Shown: in pieces, positions 26,601 to 41,600 of the stretch
Layout: each line of letters begins with the position of its first letter
Position numbering within the stretch: the stretch's first letter is position 1
The notes under the pieces: model-generated
Seen by the model: only the letters and a program-made list of their open reading frames with translations
The model's database searches: none
What the model was told of the DNA's origin: nothing
DNA from: Wuchereria bancrofti
Taxonomy: Eukaryota > Nematoda > Chromadorea > Rhabditida > Onchocercidae
Direction: 5' to 3'
Assembly: GCA_005281725.1 (NCBI GenBank)
Contig: SSBO01000009.1
Coordinates: forward strand, 8,883,831 to 8,947,830
Length of the DNA stretch: 64,000 nucleotides
Program-made: the position numbers and the translations under genes

Positions 26601-29600
26601 CCATTACTTTCATCTCCTCTTCCTCTTCATCAGCTCATCTACCTTTCTCATTCTGACACTCTCTTTGCTATCTCATATCATTCACATGCTATTTTCATAA
26701 TTTTTAATTTTGTAAAATGCGAAATGGTCGAAAATTTTTGTAGTAACGGAATGTTTAGCCTCGTTCATTCATTTTCATCATTTTCCTATTACTTTGTCTT
26801 TTTCTCTTTACTTGTTCATTTCTGTACATTCCCTTTTACTACTCATTACTTCTTCTAGAAAAGGGAGAGAGAGAGAGAGAGAGAGAGAGGTAGGAACAAA
26901 GATTAAAAGAAAATAGGAGGGAAAAGAAAGGATTGTTTAGTTTGAAATATATATTGTTTACATAAAGTGGACAGACAAACATTTGGTGACATTTATCTGG
27001 TAACTTCAACTGTTACTGTTATTACTGTTATTATTACTATTATTACTATTATCATTATTATTATATTACTAATATTATTATAGTAATATAGTATACGATT
27101 CACTCATTATTTAAGTACATTTAAAATCTATAGAAATAATTTATTGTTTAAATATATGCATATGTTTAAATTAATGAAATGAAAAATTTTAAAAATTTTG
27201 AAAATGTTTAAAATATATATTTAAAAGATATGAAATTTGAGAAGATAAATGAAATCGATCTTATCCATTCATCGTTTCGCCATCCCATTCATACTCATAA
27301 AATGAAGCAGTTTGAAACATCTGCGCCGATTTCATTTCATTCATCTTCGTCTCATCTTCACTTGTTGCTCTTTCGCTCTTGTTTATATCAAAAATAAAAA
27401 AATTAAAAAAAAAGAAATAATTTATTTATTTATTTTTTTTTATTGCTCTATTTTTATTCTCAGTGAATGCTGTGCTCATCTTGGCTTAGTGCCGCATTAA
27501 ATAATGGTAAATTTAAATTTTTATTTCTGTCTTTGTTTTGTTTTTTTCATCAAAAATTTATTTTAATTATTTGAAAGAAAAAAAGAAATATGATAAAACG
27601 ATAAAAATATAAGTATTAAAGCAATTTAATATTATGAATGCTTAATTAAGATTTATTAATTGTAATTTTGTTAATGCGAAATGACAAATGTAAGTTATTT
27701 GCAACAATTTAATATTAAGAATGCTTGACATTAAAAAAATATTTAATTACTAATTTGCAACATTGATAAGCATTTTAGTGATATGTATATATATTTATAT
27801 ATATGTCGAAAAATTTTTATATTTAATTGCTTAATGATATATAGGAAAGATTTCATATTAATTTAATTACTCTATAAGTGTTTAACTATTTTTCACTTAT
27901 TATTCTATTTGGTATTTTAATGATCCGGAATAAATAGTATATGAATATGACAATTATATTAATATATAATTTGTTAAAATTTTCGTTTATGAATCCTTTA
28001 ATGAGGCAAATTGATTTAATTTTATTAGCTAATGAAATAGATACTAGTTAATGGCTCATTAAATATTTTAATTGGTTGATATAAGGAATTGGTTACGGTG
28101 GGATTAGTTAACGACAGATTAATAAAATAATCCATTTAATTGATGTATGTCAATTAATTTATAGCAATTTTATTGAAATCAAGCAAGGTAAAACTTGAAC
28201 CGGTTTACTATCAGAATAGCGTATCACTTATCGTTCTAATTTACTTTATAATGATGAAAGAAATTAGATAGTATAGTTGACATTTCAAATTGTTTCGTCC
28301 TCTTTTTTTCATTTTTCTTTTTATCTTTCTCGTTATATAGACGAATTAATCAAAAATTTTTTAATTCTTTTATTTTAACAAAAAGAAAAAAGTTAAAAAG
28401 ATTAATTCTTTAATTTTAGCAAAAAAAGAAAAAAAAAAGTTTCAGTTAGAACTAACAAAAATTTGCTCCTTTAATTAATTTGATTATTCTCTTTTCTTTT
28501 AACAATATTTTTATACTAAACTCCGTGGTAGAAATGCACGAAATTTAATTATATTTGATTGTAAATAAATTAAAATCTAAAATTAATAGTAATTATTCAG
28601 AAATGTAGTATTCGACTTGTTCAGTAGTAAATAAAAGTAGAAAAGAAAAGCAGAAACATTGTATTTTAAAAATTCATTGTAATAAATAAGAATGTAATGA
28701 ATTTTAATGATCAATTAACTGTTAGCATAAGCGAAACAATTGCAGTTGTCATCAAATGAATGATTTTAAAGAGAGAATAAATTAATAGCAGTAAAGCTAT
28801 TTATTAAATAAAATATTAAAACTGAAATCACTTTAAATCCTTGGTTAATTTTGATTTTTTTTTTGAAACTTTTTCAACTTTCAACCACTTTTATTTAAGT
28901 AATTTTCATTTCCAGTACGATTTCGTCGACGTGAAAGTGAAAATAACAACAAAGAATTGAAATCTGGGATGCCATCACGATGCCTTTCCACTCCTCAATC
29001 ATTAAATCAAAGCATTCCATCAACTTATGAAAGTAATCAGTTTACTGCTACACGTTCCACGTCATATATTGATGGTTTACCTGAGCCTGCATTATCAAGT
29101 AAGTAATTCTATTTTTATTTCTTTTCCTTCTCTCTCTCTCTCTCCCTCCCTCTCATAGTATCTTTCTCAGAAAATTCAGGTACTTCATTGTAAGTGATTT
29201 ATTGTAATTTAAAAATACAATATGATTTTAATAGTTGTGATATCAATATATTTATAAATTATTACGGCAATAAATAACCTTTTTTTGAATTAACGTTAGA
29301 TTATTGTTTATATTTATTAAGAAATCAATTCCATACTTTTTTATATCATTATTTTGTTATCTTATCTCAATTCTTAATTCGTTTATCATTTTTCATTTTA
29401 TAAATTATAAATTTATTTGAATTGTTTTACAAATTTGAACAATTTATACATTATACTTTTGAGATGAGAATGGCTATAAATTTCTGTGTTTTAGATGATG
29501 TTTGAACTTATTAGATTTTTATCGACTATTTTTCTAAATTTTTTTCCTCCATCGTAAATAGTAGTTTAACTTTATTTATAACAATTCAACTTTTGTCTTT

Positions 29601-32600
29601 TTTTTACAATTTTTCGAAATTATTGAATTAATAATTTCATTGGAAAAATGTTGTAAACGATAAAGAAATAAATTTTTTTTTTTAACCTTTAGGTGGTAGT
29701 CGAACAGCTATCGTCGGTCCTAATACAATACATCGAAGTCGAGAAGGATCAGAATATGATTATGGTATAACTGATGAAAGAGGTTTTTGATTTTTCTTTT
29801 TTTTAAATTAAAATAAAATTTTTTGTCTTATTTTATTAAGCGAAATTTAATTGTCAAAAAGTGATTGTTTTCATAAAAACATTCTTTAATAGTCAGTGAA
29901 TGCTTAATTGTTTTAAATATTAATCTTTTTTTTAAAGTGAAACAAAAAAAAAAAGTATTTTTAGAGCTTTAATGATCTTTCAATGATTTGCATTGTAAAA
30001 AAGAAGTTTTAAAGGAAACTTATGTTTGTTAAAAATGAAAAAAAGAGACAAGAACCTGATTTGTATTATTTTGCTGTAAATTGTAATTTCTGTTATATTA
30101 ATGTATGTGTAATTTTTGTCATTTTCATATTGGATATAAACACTAAATGAATTTTATGAAAAAAAGAACGTAGAATTAAAAAGAAAGAAAATACATTAAC
30201 ATTTAAGTGATTGAAAACGTTTAAATACTTTTCTCATTCTTAAAAAATGTATTTGGTAAAACGAAAAAATAAAAAAAAAATGATGAAGGGATTTTGTCTT
30301 GAAATTTAAGAATTACAATTTAGTATGTTTCGAGAATATTTCAATTACATAAAATGAAATGCTGTAAATTAAAAGTAAGAGTAGGAAATGAAAAATACTA
30401 ACTATTGTGAATATAAAAATGAAATGTACAAGAAATAAATGTAAAAAACTATTATCAAATTATATAATTATTAATTGTATTTATTGTTTATAAAACAAAA
30501 AGAAGGAATATTTCATATAAATGATAAGGCGATACTCCTGTATTGTTACGTTTTCTCTTCCAAATGTTTGAATTACGATTAACTTATTTATGTCAATTAT
30601 AATTGCTTCCATTTTGAAATGAAAAATTTAATGATCTGAAATTTAATGATTTACGCTTCAGTCAATGTGAATTTAATGTTATTTATTTGTATTATATTTA
30701 TTGATGCCCAAAAAATTTCAGCCAAAACGTATGTAATATATCAATTATTTAAATATGATTTCAAAAAAATAAAAAAAAACAAAATAAAATGCAATAAACC
30801 GATAAGAAATAATAGAAGCAGAGTTATCAATTACTTCATGCAGTCCATAATTATTTTATGTTATTAAATAACAATGGATATTAATACTAAAAAGTTAATA
30901 TCTCTTTATTATTTATCTTTTCTTCTTCACTTTACTTTTTTAAATGTTTGAATTTGAATATTAATTTAATTTGTGTCAATTATTGTTGTTCGTTTTTTAA
31001 ATAATCAGTTTACTAATTTATATTTCTCCTCTACATTCATATATTGTTTTTGATTGTTTAGATATTATACATTATGCATGTTTCTTTCCAAATTCTTTTC
31101 AATTGCAAAATATTTTATTCATTATTCATAATTGCTTAACTAGTTTTTTAAGCGAAAAAAAAAAAAAAACTTTGAAATTTGAAAATGAAAAGTAATGCAT
31201 TTTTAAAAGAGAATACCGAAATGCAAAAAGGAAGAAAAATAATAAATCACAGGAAAAAAATTGAAATATATATAATTTTCAAAACATTAACATTATGCTA
31301 TAATTTCCAATCAAAATTAATTATAGTGAAATTTTAAACTAAAAAGAAGAAATTTTAGGTGATATACGAGCTTACTATAGCAGTGATATTACTCGAACAT
31401 ATACATCACCTTCAACACCTCTCTCTCGATATGATTGTGGTGATCCACCACCGTATTATTGCCATAGGCGAAATACTCAACCAGAAGATGGTATTCTATT
31501 CATTTCTTTGTATTTTTTAAATTGAAATCAAACTTTCAAATTTGATTTTCTTTTTTTTTCACAATTGGTCAAACATCACTCATTTTGGTTAACATAACAT
31601 TATGTGAGGATTATTCATTGATCTCTATGCATAAGAAATGAATAATTTCCATTCTTGAATAAAATACGATTTGCCACTCTTGAAAATTTTAAAGAAATTT
31701 GGTTGAAACGAAAAAAAGAAAAATTTTTTTTTTATCATTTAAAGATGATGCGCTAATGATTGCCATTTTCGATTTTCGATTGTAGTGCTCTTTGATTCTT
31801 ATTTTTATTTCATTTTTTCTTTTTTTTTTCTCACTATTTTTATTTCACAAGTACTTTCTGGTTCTTTTCAGTTTACTTAAGTATATCTTGAAATTTTATT
31901 CATCTTCTTACTAAAGTATATTATGAAAGAATTCTTAAAAACTCTCATTCTATGTGTAAATTAAGTTCTACAAATATTAAGAGAAAGAAAGAAAAAAAAA
32001 CAACTCAATGTAAAAATTATAAAATGTTGATTAATTTGAAGTTTGTCGAAATTTAATTGTAATGTCAATTTACCAAATTTTATATTACCAAAATTCTCTT
32101 CATTCTTTTTAAAGAAAAAAATTAAATGTTGAAGTAGAAAGTAAAAAGTGTAAAAAGTTGAAATCGAAATTATTTCTTGATAATGTAATTTTTTTTGTCA
32201 AAATACCAAAAAAAAAAAAAAAAAATGGAGCTTTTATCATTCCTTCTTCTTTCATATTAATTCTAAAACATTTAGAAGATAAACATTCGTAACATTTTTT
32301 TCTCTCCTTTTCCCTTTCTATCTCATTCTTCCTTTTTCTTTCTTCCATTTGCAGTGTTTTTTTTTTTTAATAATTTGATATTTCCAGTTTCATCGGTTTT
32401 TTTTTTTCAATAATATGTATCATATTTATTTTCAAATACATTTCTCAAATGATTTTCCAAAGAACTGAAATCATAGCAAATTTTTGTTATGAATCATTTA
32501 TTCAATAAATAATTCTTCCCATTTATACAGAATAATCGAAATAAGAAGAAATGAATTAGAGTGGAAAAAAGAGAAAAATTTTCTTGTTTAAAAAAAAGTA

Positions 32601-35600
32601 TATAAGTAGCTTAATATCTCATCTTCCTTTTCCTTCTTTCTTTTTCCCTCTCTTTCCCACTCTGTATCACCCTCCTTCCCTCCCTCTCTTTCTCTCCCTC
32701 TCTCTTTTTCCAACCGTTTACTATTCATTTTAATTGTAAAAATTATTCGTTTGAAAAGAAAAAGAGGTAACATTACTGAAAAGGAAAACAATAAATGAAT
32801 AAATAAATAAAAGATAAAGCGTAGTGATACTGAATGCAATTAAATTTAATCCAAATTAGATTAGCAGGAAATGATAATAGCATTAGCATTATATTCGGAA
32901 TTTCAACACATTTGATCCATGAGAAATTGAATTTGGATGCATTTTGAAATTTAGCAGAAAAAGTAGGTTATTGTGCATGGGGGATGTAATTTAATTTGTT
33001 TATATTCCAGTGCTATAAAGTTTTTTTTTTTTTTTTAGGTGAAATAACTTTTATATTTTGACCTTTTTTTTTCCTTCACTTGCATTTCTGATTTTTCTTT
33101 TTGTTATTTTATTTTACATTGTTTTACTCTTATATTAAATTATAAACATAATTAAGATTAATTTTTAGATTTTAATAAATACATAATTTCAAATGTATTG
33201 TATAATTCATTCTTATCTCGTCTACAAATCGTTACAAATTATATTTGGCTTATGCTAATAATCGATAAACGTATAGCCAGAATTGTCATCATTTTAAACA
33301 AAATATATTGATTAAATTAAATGTCATTATATTTGAGGCGAAATATATGAAGAATATTTTACTTTTAGTTAATTTAACTATTTCTAATGGTTTTATCGCA
33401 CTATTTTTATCCAATGACTCATTTATCAATGTTAATGATTTCATTATCTGTTAACTTTCTAAATTTTTATTCCATTCAATTTATGTGAAAAAATTTTTCT
33501 ATTTCTGTTATTGATAGTTTTATTTTTTAAGAAATGATATCATCAAAGAAAATAATGTAATTTAAGTGAAATTAAAAAATCTAGTGAAATTTAAATAATT
33601 TATCAAGCATATAAAAAACAATTGTACGCAGTTGTTCACATAATATTGTAACCTGAATTCAAATACTGATAGTAGTAGCAAAAACAACAATAAAGATAGC
33701 GTTTATTGTAGCAGTAATTAAACTTAATGAATAGCAATAATGATTTCAGCAAGTTAAAGTTATGATAATGATGTTAATGATAATGATAGTGATAGTGATA
33801 ATGGCAAGTCGGATAACAATGAATGAAGACAGGTTGAAGGATGAGATGTTGAGAAATGGTAATGAGTAAAATAGTATGAACTGAATGTCAATTTTACAAT
33901 ATTGATATTAATAATTGATAACGACAATCGTTATCAATTAATCATAGTTGATATCACTTATATGTATCAGTGTTATGATATTGGTTTATGTAGTTAGTTG
34001 TATATCGAAACGGTGAGTTGACATTGTTCTAATTGATAAGAATATGAATATATGTTAAGCGGTCTTTTAAATGAAAAATGTAACTTAGCTTTGATTTGAA
34101 CAAAATTTCAATAAATTAACTTTTATGGAGAAAGATAATTTTAAATTCGTGATATTTTGTTTTAAACTTATTTTTTGTTCTTAATTTATCATATTTTGTA
34201 TGGGGTTTAGCATAGTTTATTTTGGGTTACATTGTTTATTTTGAATTAACTATATTTTATTTTAAATTTATTACATTTTCGAATTTATTATATTTTATTC
34301 TGAATTCATCATATTTCATCTTGAAATTTATAAGAAAAAAAAAATAAAATTGAAAAATGCTTTCATTTTTAATTCGGCTTTTGTTTTGTTACTTTTATTT
34401 TCACTTTACTGTGTTAATTAAAATTGGTAGCAGCGAACAAACATCATTTAAATGTGAGAACACTTTAGATTGTTTACGTTTTTAATTTCGTTGTGTGCAT
34501 CAAGCAAGTATAATATTGGCTATATCATTTAATTTAGAATTTCAAATATATTCCAATTTTTTTCATTAATTCATTCATTTACTGTTAATCAAATAATTCA
34601 TTCTATCTTTAGGATTGATTTCTTTTTTTTTTGTTATAATCAAAATGAATGTTGAAATATTAGCGATTAGTTTTTATAAAAAGTAAGAACCAAATATGAT
34701 TTTGTAGAGGAAGAAATGGAAGATGAGGACATGAAATTTTATTATCTTCTAGGCTTCTTTTTCACTTTGTTCCTTTTCCACTCTCTTATCGATCCTTTTA
34801 ATTTCCTCTACTCATATAAATAGACTCATCTCATCTATTTTTCCATCCTTTTCCATTGGAGATGATTGTTGATGACAACTGCTTCAGTAAAGTAGAGAGA
34901 GAGAGAGAAAGAGAGAGAGAGGAAAAGTGATTTGAATTACAGTTGAAAATTAGGCGAAAAATGCATTTTGGTGAATGGTTAGTGATAGATAGATAGATAG
35001 ATAGCTAGCATCTACTCAACTCAACCCCAATAAGGCCATAGATGCCTAATTTGTGCTCATATTTGATGAATTTTAATTCTTTCTATTTACGCGCATATAT
35101 TTCCTTTTCTTATTTGTTGCAATCATAAGACTTATTTATGCATCGTTGTTTATTATCAATTTGTACGCCATTGTTGTTATTATTATAGGCTTATATATGG
35201 CGCTCATCTCAGTACTAATTAATTTCAACATTTGATGAATTTGATTGTTGTACATTTCTATTCTATTCGTACTATTATTAATTATTGTTATTAATTATCA
35301 TTAATAGCTTTCTTAATTACTATTATTATTAATTAATTATTATTACTATTGTTGAATTTATTAAATATTTAATTTATACTAATTGTTAATCTAGTTTTTT
35401 TTTTTTAGACTATTAGTTTATTAAATATTTTCATTTTTTTCTTTTGACTATTTATCATTTTTTTTCACCATCATTTTTCATCATTTGAAATTTAACATTT
35501 TAATTTTATAATTGTTGAATTAATTTTTGCAGTTTAAAAATTTAATTTATCATTATCAATAATACTAATATGCATTATTTGATTACATTTTTTTTTAAGG

Positions 35601-38600
35601 CCTGTTATATCCTCTCAGTTCAACACCATTGTCTCGTAGTCCACGTTGTGAATTTTCAACAGTTGATGGTTCAATGTTACCTCGTACTAATCGACCACGT
35701 GAATTACGAATTACGCCATCGTCATCGTTAGTGATGCGTGCAACTGATAATAGTGGTAATGGTAGTAATACTGCAGCATCGAAACAAACTGCTACTATAT
35801 ATTCGACGTAAGTTTAATTTACTCAATTTTCTTTTTTTTTTTTTTTTTTTGAATTCTCTAAAGAAAAGAAAAAAAAATTAAAAGATAAAAACTTCATTCT
35901 ATAATTTTTTTCCATGAAAAAATTTATGACTTTTTTTCTAAATTATAAAATAATTTTTTTTTAAATGTGAATCTTCTTTTTTTTCAAGAAAATTGTTTTT
36001 CTCCCAAATAATTTGACTTGATATCATATAAAATATTTTAAATTATATGAAATAATAGCTTTATAGTTATATAATTATTAATTGTTCTTTTCTTCATTTA
36101 TATCCATCAGTATTTTTTTTTTTTTTGGTTTATTATTATTTTTATTGCAAAATTGTTAACAATGTAAATAAAAGGTGCAAAAAAAAAAAAAAAATGATTC
36201 TTTTTAAAATACTTTATCAATCATTCCTTGTTTTCGTTTCTTTTTTCCTCTCTCCTTCTCTCTCTCTCTTCCTCTCTTTTCCTGCCTCCCTTACTTCCAC
36301 TTTCTTCCTTTTTTTTCACTTTTTTTCCATTTCCTCTGTAACATATTATTTTTCTTATTTGAAAGCAACTGCTTTTTAATTTTTTACTTTTTTCTTTTTC
36401 TTTTTTTCCCTTCATATTAATTAGTTTTTTTTAGTTTAGTTTGGAAACAAAATAATATGTTTGTTCATTTCAATTCTTTCTTTGAGTTGTTTTTCTAATT
36501 TTTAAAACTTTTTTTACATTTTTTTTATCATTTCTTTCTTTTCTCTTTTTATTTTTTGTATTTGAAGATTTTTAAAAAAGGATGAATGAAAAAAGTAGCA
36601 TAAAATATAAAAACAGTTAATATAAAAAATATTTCCATTCTTATTTGTTCGCTTACAATAAAGAAAAATGGTACATTGTTAAATAAAATATTATTTGCAA
36701 ACATATTTTTACACTATAAGAAATAATGTAAAGCTTTTTTAAAAGAAGAAAAAATCACAAAAAAAAGTTTTTTTTTTCTTTTCTTTTGTGTGATTTTTAG
36801 TTTTTTTCTCTTTCTTTTTTGCTTTTATAATTTTTTAATTTCCTATGAAATTTTTAACTATTAATCTTACTGGTTCAAATTTTACAATAATTTAATGTAA
36901 TCTATTGATTAGCATATATGATTGATCGTATTTCATTCTTTTCTTCTTACACTTTATTATTGTTTAACAGACTATTAAACTGACCGCTAGCTATACCACT
37001 AGTACGTCACTGTTGACCACTGCTGACCATTGGTTTTTTTCCTCCCTCATTTGACCTTTTTTATAGAGCTGACCCTCTCATTATTATTATTAACTTATTT
37101 CTTTCTTCTTCCTACTTTTGTTTATCGCATCTCATGTTAGTTTAATATAAATTGTAATGTTTGTAAAGTGTTTTTTTCTCTTCCCAAAATTATCAGTGTT
37201 TTAAAATAGATTTATTAATTCAACTTTCAGATTGTTAGTTTGGAATTTTTTTTTTCAAAATTATTTTATTAAAACGATTAGCTTGTAAAAGAGTGCAATA
37301 TTTTTTATAATAATTTAAATTTTAAAAAATTTTTTGAATTTAATTCAACTATTTTTTTAAAAAATTTTATAGCTCATTTTGTTCGCACGGTGCATCAGGA
37401 AATACAACGCCTGCTAGCAGTGGTGCAAGTACATCAGTTGTAGTTGATGAAATAATACCAATGAATTCGACAACAAATTCTCGAAAGGTTAAGTAAAATC
37501 TTTTTAGCATATCACTTCATTGAATTATTATTAGCATTTGATATATTCTCAAGAATGTATCAAAAATACATTTCAAAACAAAGAAAAGCTATTATTTTCA
37601 TTCATTCCAATTTGATTAATTCATCAATTTCTAATTTTTCTGATCTGAAATTTCTAATCTGAAATATTTAAAATGTAGCTGTTGATAAAGTTGTGATTGA
37701 TGAAATAGTATCAAATTTGGGTAAATGTAAATGATAAGGTTTTGATGACAATAATTTGGAGTTATTTTTCTTGTTTAAGGTAAGATATCAGTTTGACACC
37801 TTATTGATAAGATATCATTGATATTACCATCTTGCATCTTTTTTAATTTTCTTTTTCTTTTTTTTTATCTGGGAAGACGTCCTATTGAGAGTTGAAAAGC
37901 TTACTTTAACAACTTTTCTAGAATTTACATTTATTTTAATTTCACCATTCATCATTTTAAACAAGTGTTCAAGAAAATATTGTGTTGTATCCCATTTCCT
38001 ACTGTCTCTCTCTTTCTTTCGTTCTGTCTTTCTCATATTTTAGATATTTCTTTAGGATTTTAGTTTGAAATAATTTTAATGAAACGATACTTAAAGTGCA
38101 TTATATATTTTAATAAATGTTCTTTTTTTTACATATATATTTATACAGTGATAAATAAAATTAATGAATTTATATTTGAAGAAGAAAAGTTTATAAAGTT
38201 TGAAAGTATTACTAAATTAAATTATATCACTAATTTTACCAAATTTATAAAATTTTTTAGTTTATAAATTTTCGGACTTTATGCTATTACTTATCCATAT
38301 TTATTTACAACAAACGTTTTATTTCTCTTTACATTAATCATTGGTATTTAGGCTAAGGTTAAAATTTTGTTATTGCAAAAAAAAAAATGAAATCACTTTA
38401 TCAGCAATTATTATCAATGCATCATATTAATATCAATAAACTTGTATATTTTTTACTATATTCCTTTTTTCCTTTTTTCTTTTTTATAAATAAGAATAGA
38501 TAATAGGGATATAAATTAGTAAATAATTTATATTTATGTTTAAAAATGTGCAAATACTTTTAGTTTTATATTATGCCTAACCTAATATCTAGACGTGCCT

Positions 38601-41600
38601 AATCCCAATATCAAGGCTTATAATTTATAATGAAACATACTAACCAAGCCTTTTATCATTTAAGAATGTTCTTACTTCAAATTACAATCATTACTTTTTA
38701 TTTATGTTGTTTATTCGATATACGAAGTATTATTTTATATTTCAGATGATGGTAGCTCCACAACCACAAAATTCGTATCATCGAGAGCGTAGTGATTCCA
38801 GTTATAAAAGTTCACTTCATACGTAATCCTTTGCTCATCAATTTTCTTAAAAAAAAAAAAAATTAATTACGAAGTTGAAAAATGAAACGAAATTAGTATT
38901 TTGCCAGTATAAATATTCAATATTTTGTATTTTCAAAATTTCTATAAATTTACGGAAATGTTTCCTTTTTTTTTTCATCATTAAGTTTGCAGCTTAAATT
39001 TAATTCGAAATATAAATTGTAATTGTATTTATTTTAGCCAACAACGACGACAAAATGGGGGTGCGTTAATACCCGCATATCATATTTCATCGTTTGCTGA
39101 TAACTGGCGATCTCGAGATCGTGATAATTCATCAGGTGATCAGCAAATAACTGGCAAGTATTTCAACTGTTCATAAATAGAAGCAATGAAGCAAATTTTA
39201 TTCCAAATTAAATAGGAGCAATTTCATTCCAGATCATTTCATTATCTCTTTTTTGAATTCATCATATTTCAATCAACTCATTAAATTTTATTACCTAATT
39301 TAGTGCTCATATATTTTATTGTATTACATCTTTCAACACTTCTTCCGGTTCGCATTCACCGTTTGCAATATATTTATTTCGCAAAACTATTCAATTTTCA
39401 AATTCAAATTTAAATTTAATTTTCATATTCAGTTGATGATCGTCGTACAAAAAATAACGATATGCGGGTAGCAGTCTTAGAGCAACGTGTACGAGAATTA
39501 GAAGCTGCGGTCATTCCGGGTCAAGCACCATCAACATCATTATCTGCTACTTCCTTTATCATTCCTGTCGTAGGTTCCAGAAGTAGGTTTTTTTTTTTTA
39601 CCTACGAGTACCAATCAACATTGTTTGAAATTTCACAGAATTTGCAATTTCTTAAATTTAATTAAATTAATATTTTATTTTGAATGGTATTTGGGAATGT
39701 TTAATTTTCCTGTCAACTTAATGTTTTTCTTTTCTTTTACTTGTATTTGAATAAAAATAAGTGACTAACGAGTAGTATTATTGTTTTTGTAATTCATTCC
39801 CAAATATTTTCTATCTTTTTTTTCTTTTATGTGTACACAAAGTACCATAGAAGAAGTCCAATGAAGTAAATCAATTTTATTCATAATTTTCTTACAGATT
39901 CATCACGTATTCTTCGTTCTGCTTCGGGTCAATTCGTAGTTTCAGCTGCAACAACACCAGTAACTCAACAACTTATGGCACAAGAAGTGGTCGATAAAGA
40001 AATTGAAGTTGAAAGGTATGAAGATAAAATTGTAAACTTCAAAAAAAATATTTTTTTGAAGTAGTCTTTTTATTTTCCCTTTTTTTTCTTTGGAAAAACC
40101 TTTGAAATTGAATCTATTCCTAAAATTTTCATTAAATTATATATTTTCAATGCATTTATTACTTTACTGGTTCACATTAATTAATTTATTAGCTACGGTA
40201 CAATTTACTTTATTAGTATTCAATATTTAAGGTTACAATCACAGTTGCGCAAATGTTATTCACGAATGGAATTACGTCAAGTACAATACGACGAAGAAGT
40301 TTTTTTTTATCCTTCTTTTTTTTTATTTTTGCAACATTAGTAAATATTGTTTTTTAACCTCTTGAAAAATTCCTTTGTGCTCTGATCTTTGATCCCATAA
40401 CTTGTTTTCATATTATCTTTTGCGCAAAAGCAGAAATGTTTATTTTACTTTTGCTGCTGTTTATCACATTTACTACCATTCTTCATAAATTTCTCTCTAT
40501 AAATTTTAGCCGCTTTTTTTCTTCGTTAGTTATATTCAATTTCATTCCTGCAATTAAAATAAAATTAACGGGATTATAATTTAATTTATCTATATTTGTT
40601 AATTTTAGGTGAATGTATTTCGTCGTGAATCTGAAGAAGCTAAATTGCAATTAACAAAAGTGAAAGCTCGATTAGCTGAATTGGAAAAGGAATGTGTTGC
40701 ATATCGTGAAAAAGCAATGGCTATTGATGCTAATCGTAACAGTGCTGTTGCATCATCATTAGAAAAGATCTCTGCGCAGGTATTTTACTTCTTTTTTACT
40801 GATAATTAGAAAATTAATCAGTGAAAAAAATAAGTCTGTTATAATGACGAAGGTAATAATTGATAAAATAATGATGATAATTACAATAGTAATAATACTG
40901 CTTTCATTCATGAAAAATCAATTGTGATAAGTGCGTATTTCAAGTTTTTCATGAATTATCACTTGTGATAAGTATGCATTTCAAGTTTTGGGGTGCTATT
41001 TTACACTTAAAAGATTTGATAATTTGATAAAAACTCGTGACATTTGATCATTTTAATAATTTGATGTATTGCTATTGAAAGAAATGAAGAAATAAATTTA
41101 AATAAAATGAAATATATTTGTACTATTTTATTTAAAGCTTGTCATAACTTATTTTTATAATGCTTCTATTATAGGAGCGAGAAATTGCAATGTTAAGGAG
41201 TGATTTGGAACGACATATGCAACTGGTGAAAAATTTGGAACGAATTAAGAAGGAATATGAATTTTTGGAATTACAAAATGAAGCATTGAATGCAAAACTT
41301 GATTCAAAGGAAGCGACCATTCGTGATCTCGAAGATAGCATTCATGTTAGTTTTACTTTTTTTGATACTTTGGTTTTCCTTTGTATTCAGTTACTGAAAA
41401 ACTAAAAAGTAATTAAATAAATAAAAAGCAGAGAATTAATGAAGTTAAGAAAAAATATATACATATTCTTGTTGATAATTTTTTAGTTTTAGAGATTTTT
41501 TTTTCTCCGTGAAGATTTCAGTAAATTTATTTTGATTAATAAAATTTTGTTTTGTTTGATAATATAGAAGAATTTGTTTTGATCAAATGATTTTCCTTCC

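Larger units (their letters stand above)
18484..28915 (+). other. Intron 1 of the large gene (~10.4 kb)
   Basis: Bounded by donor GTATGT after ...GATAAAG and acceptor TTTCATTTCCAG. The content is AT-rich with ATT/AAT microsatellites (25312-25378, 25995-26050, 26365-26430, 27010-27092), a (GA)n tract (about 26865-26889) and a diverged direct repeat (22650-23132). Possible extra exons: the ORF at 23227-23442 (ITDDLNKTILSFAFLLETTS) and a GC-containing patch at 27240-27510. Neither fits the phase 1 to phase 1 junction alone, so both stay unassigned. Confidence 0.6.

Noticed and set aside
26248..26700. 150-codon plus-strand ORF rich in F, Y, I and S
   Set aside because: It is the translation of TTA and TC-rich simple sequence inside intron 1 of the large gene; no domain, no splice support.
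32588..32839. Minus-strand ORFs at 32109-32348 and 32588-32839 with RE/KE-rich segments
   Set aside because: Those segments are the complement of CT-rich intronic tracts; the basic-acidic repeats are a product of (GA)n, not of a protein.
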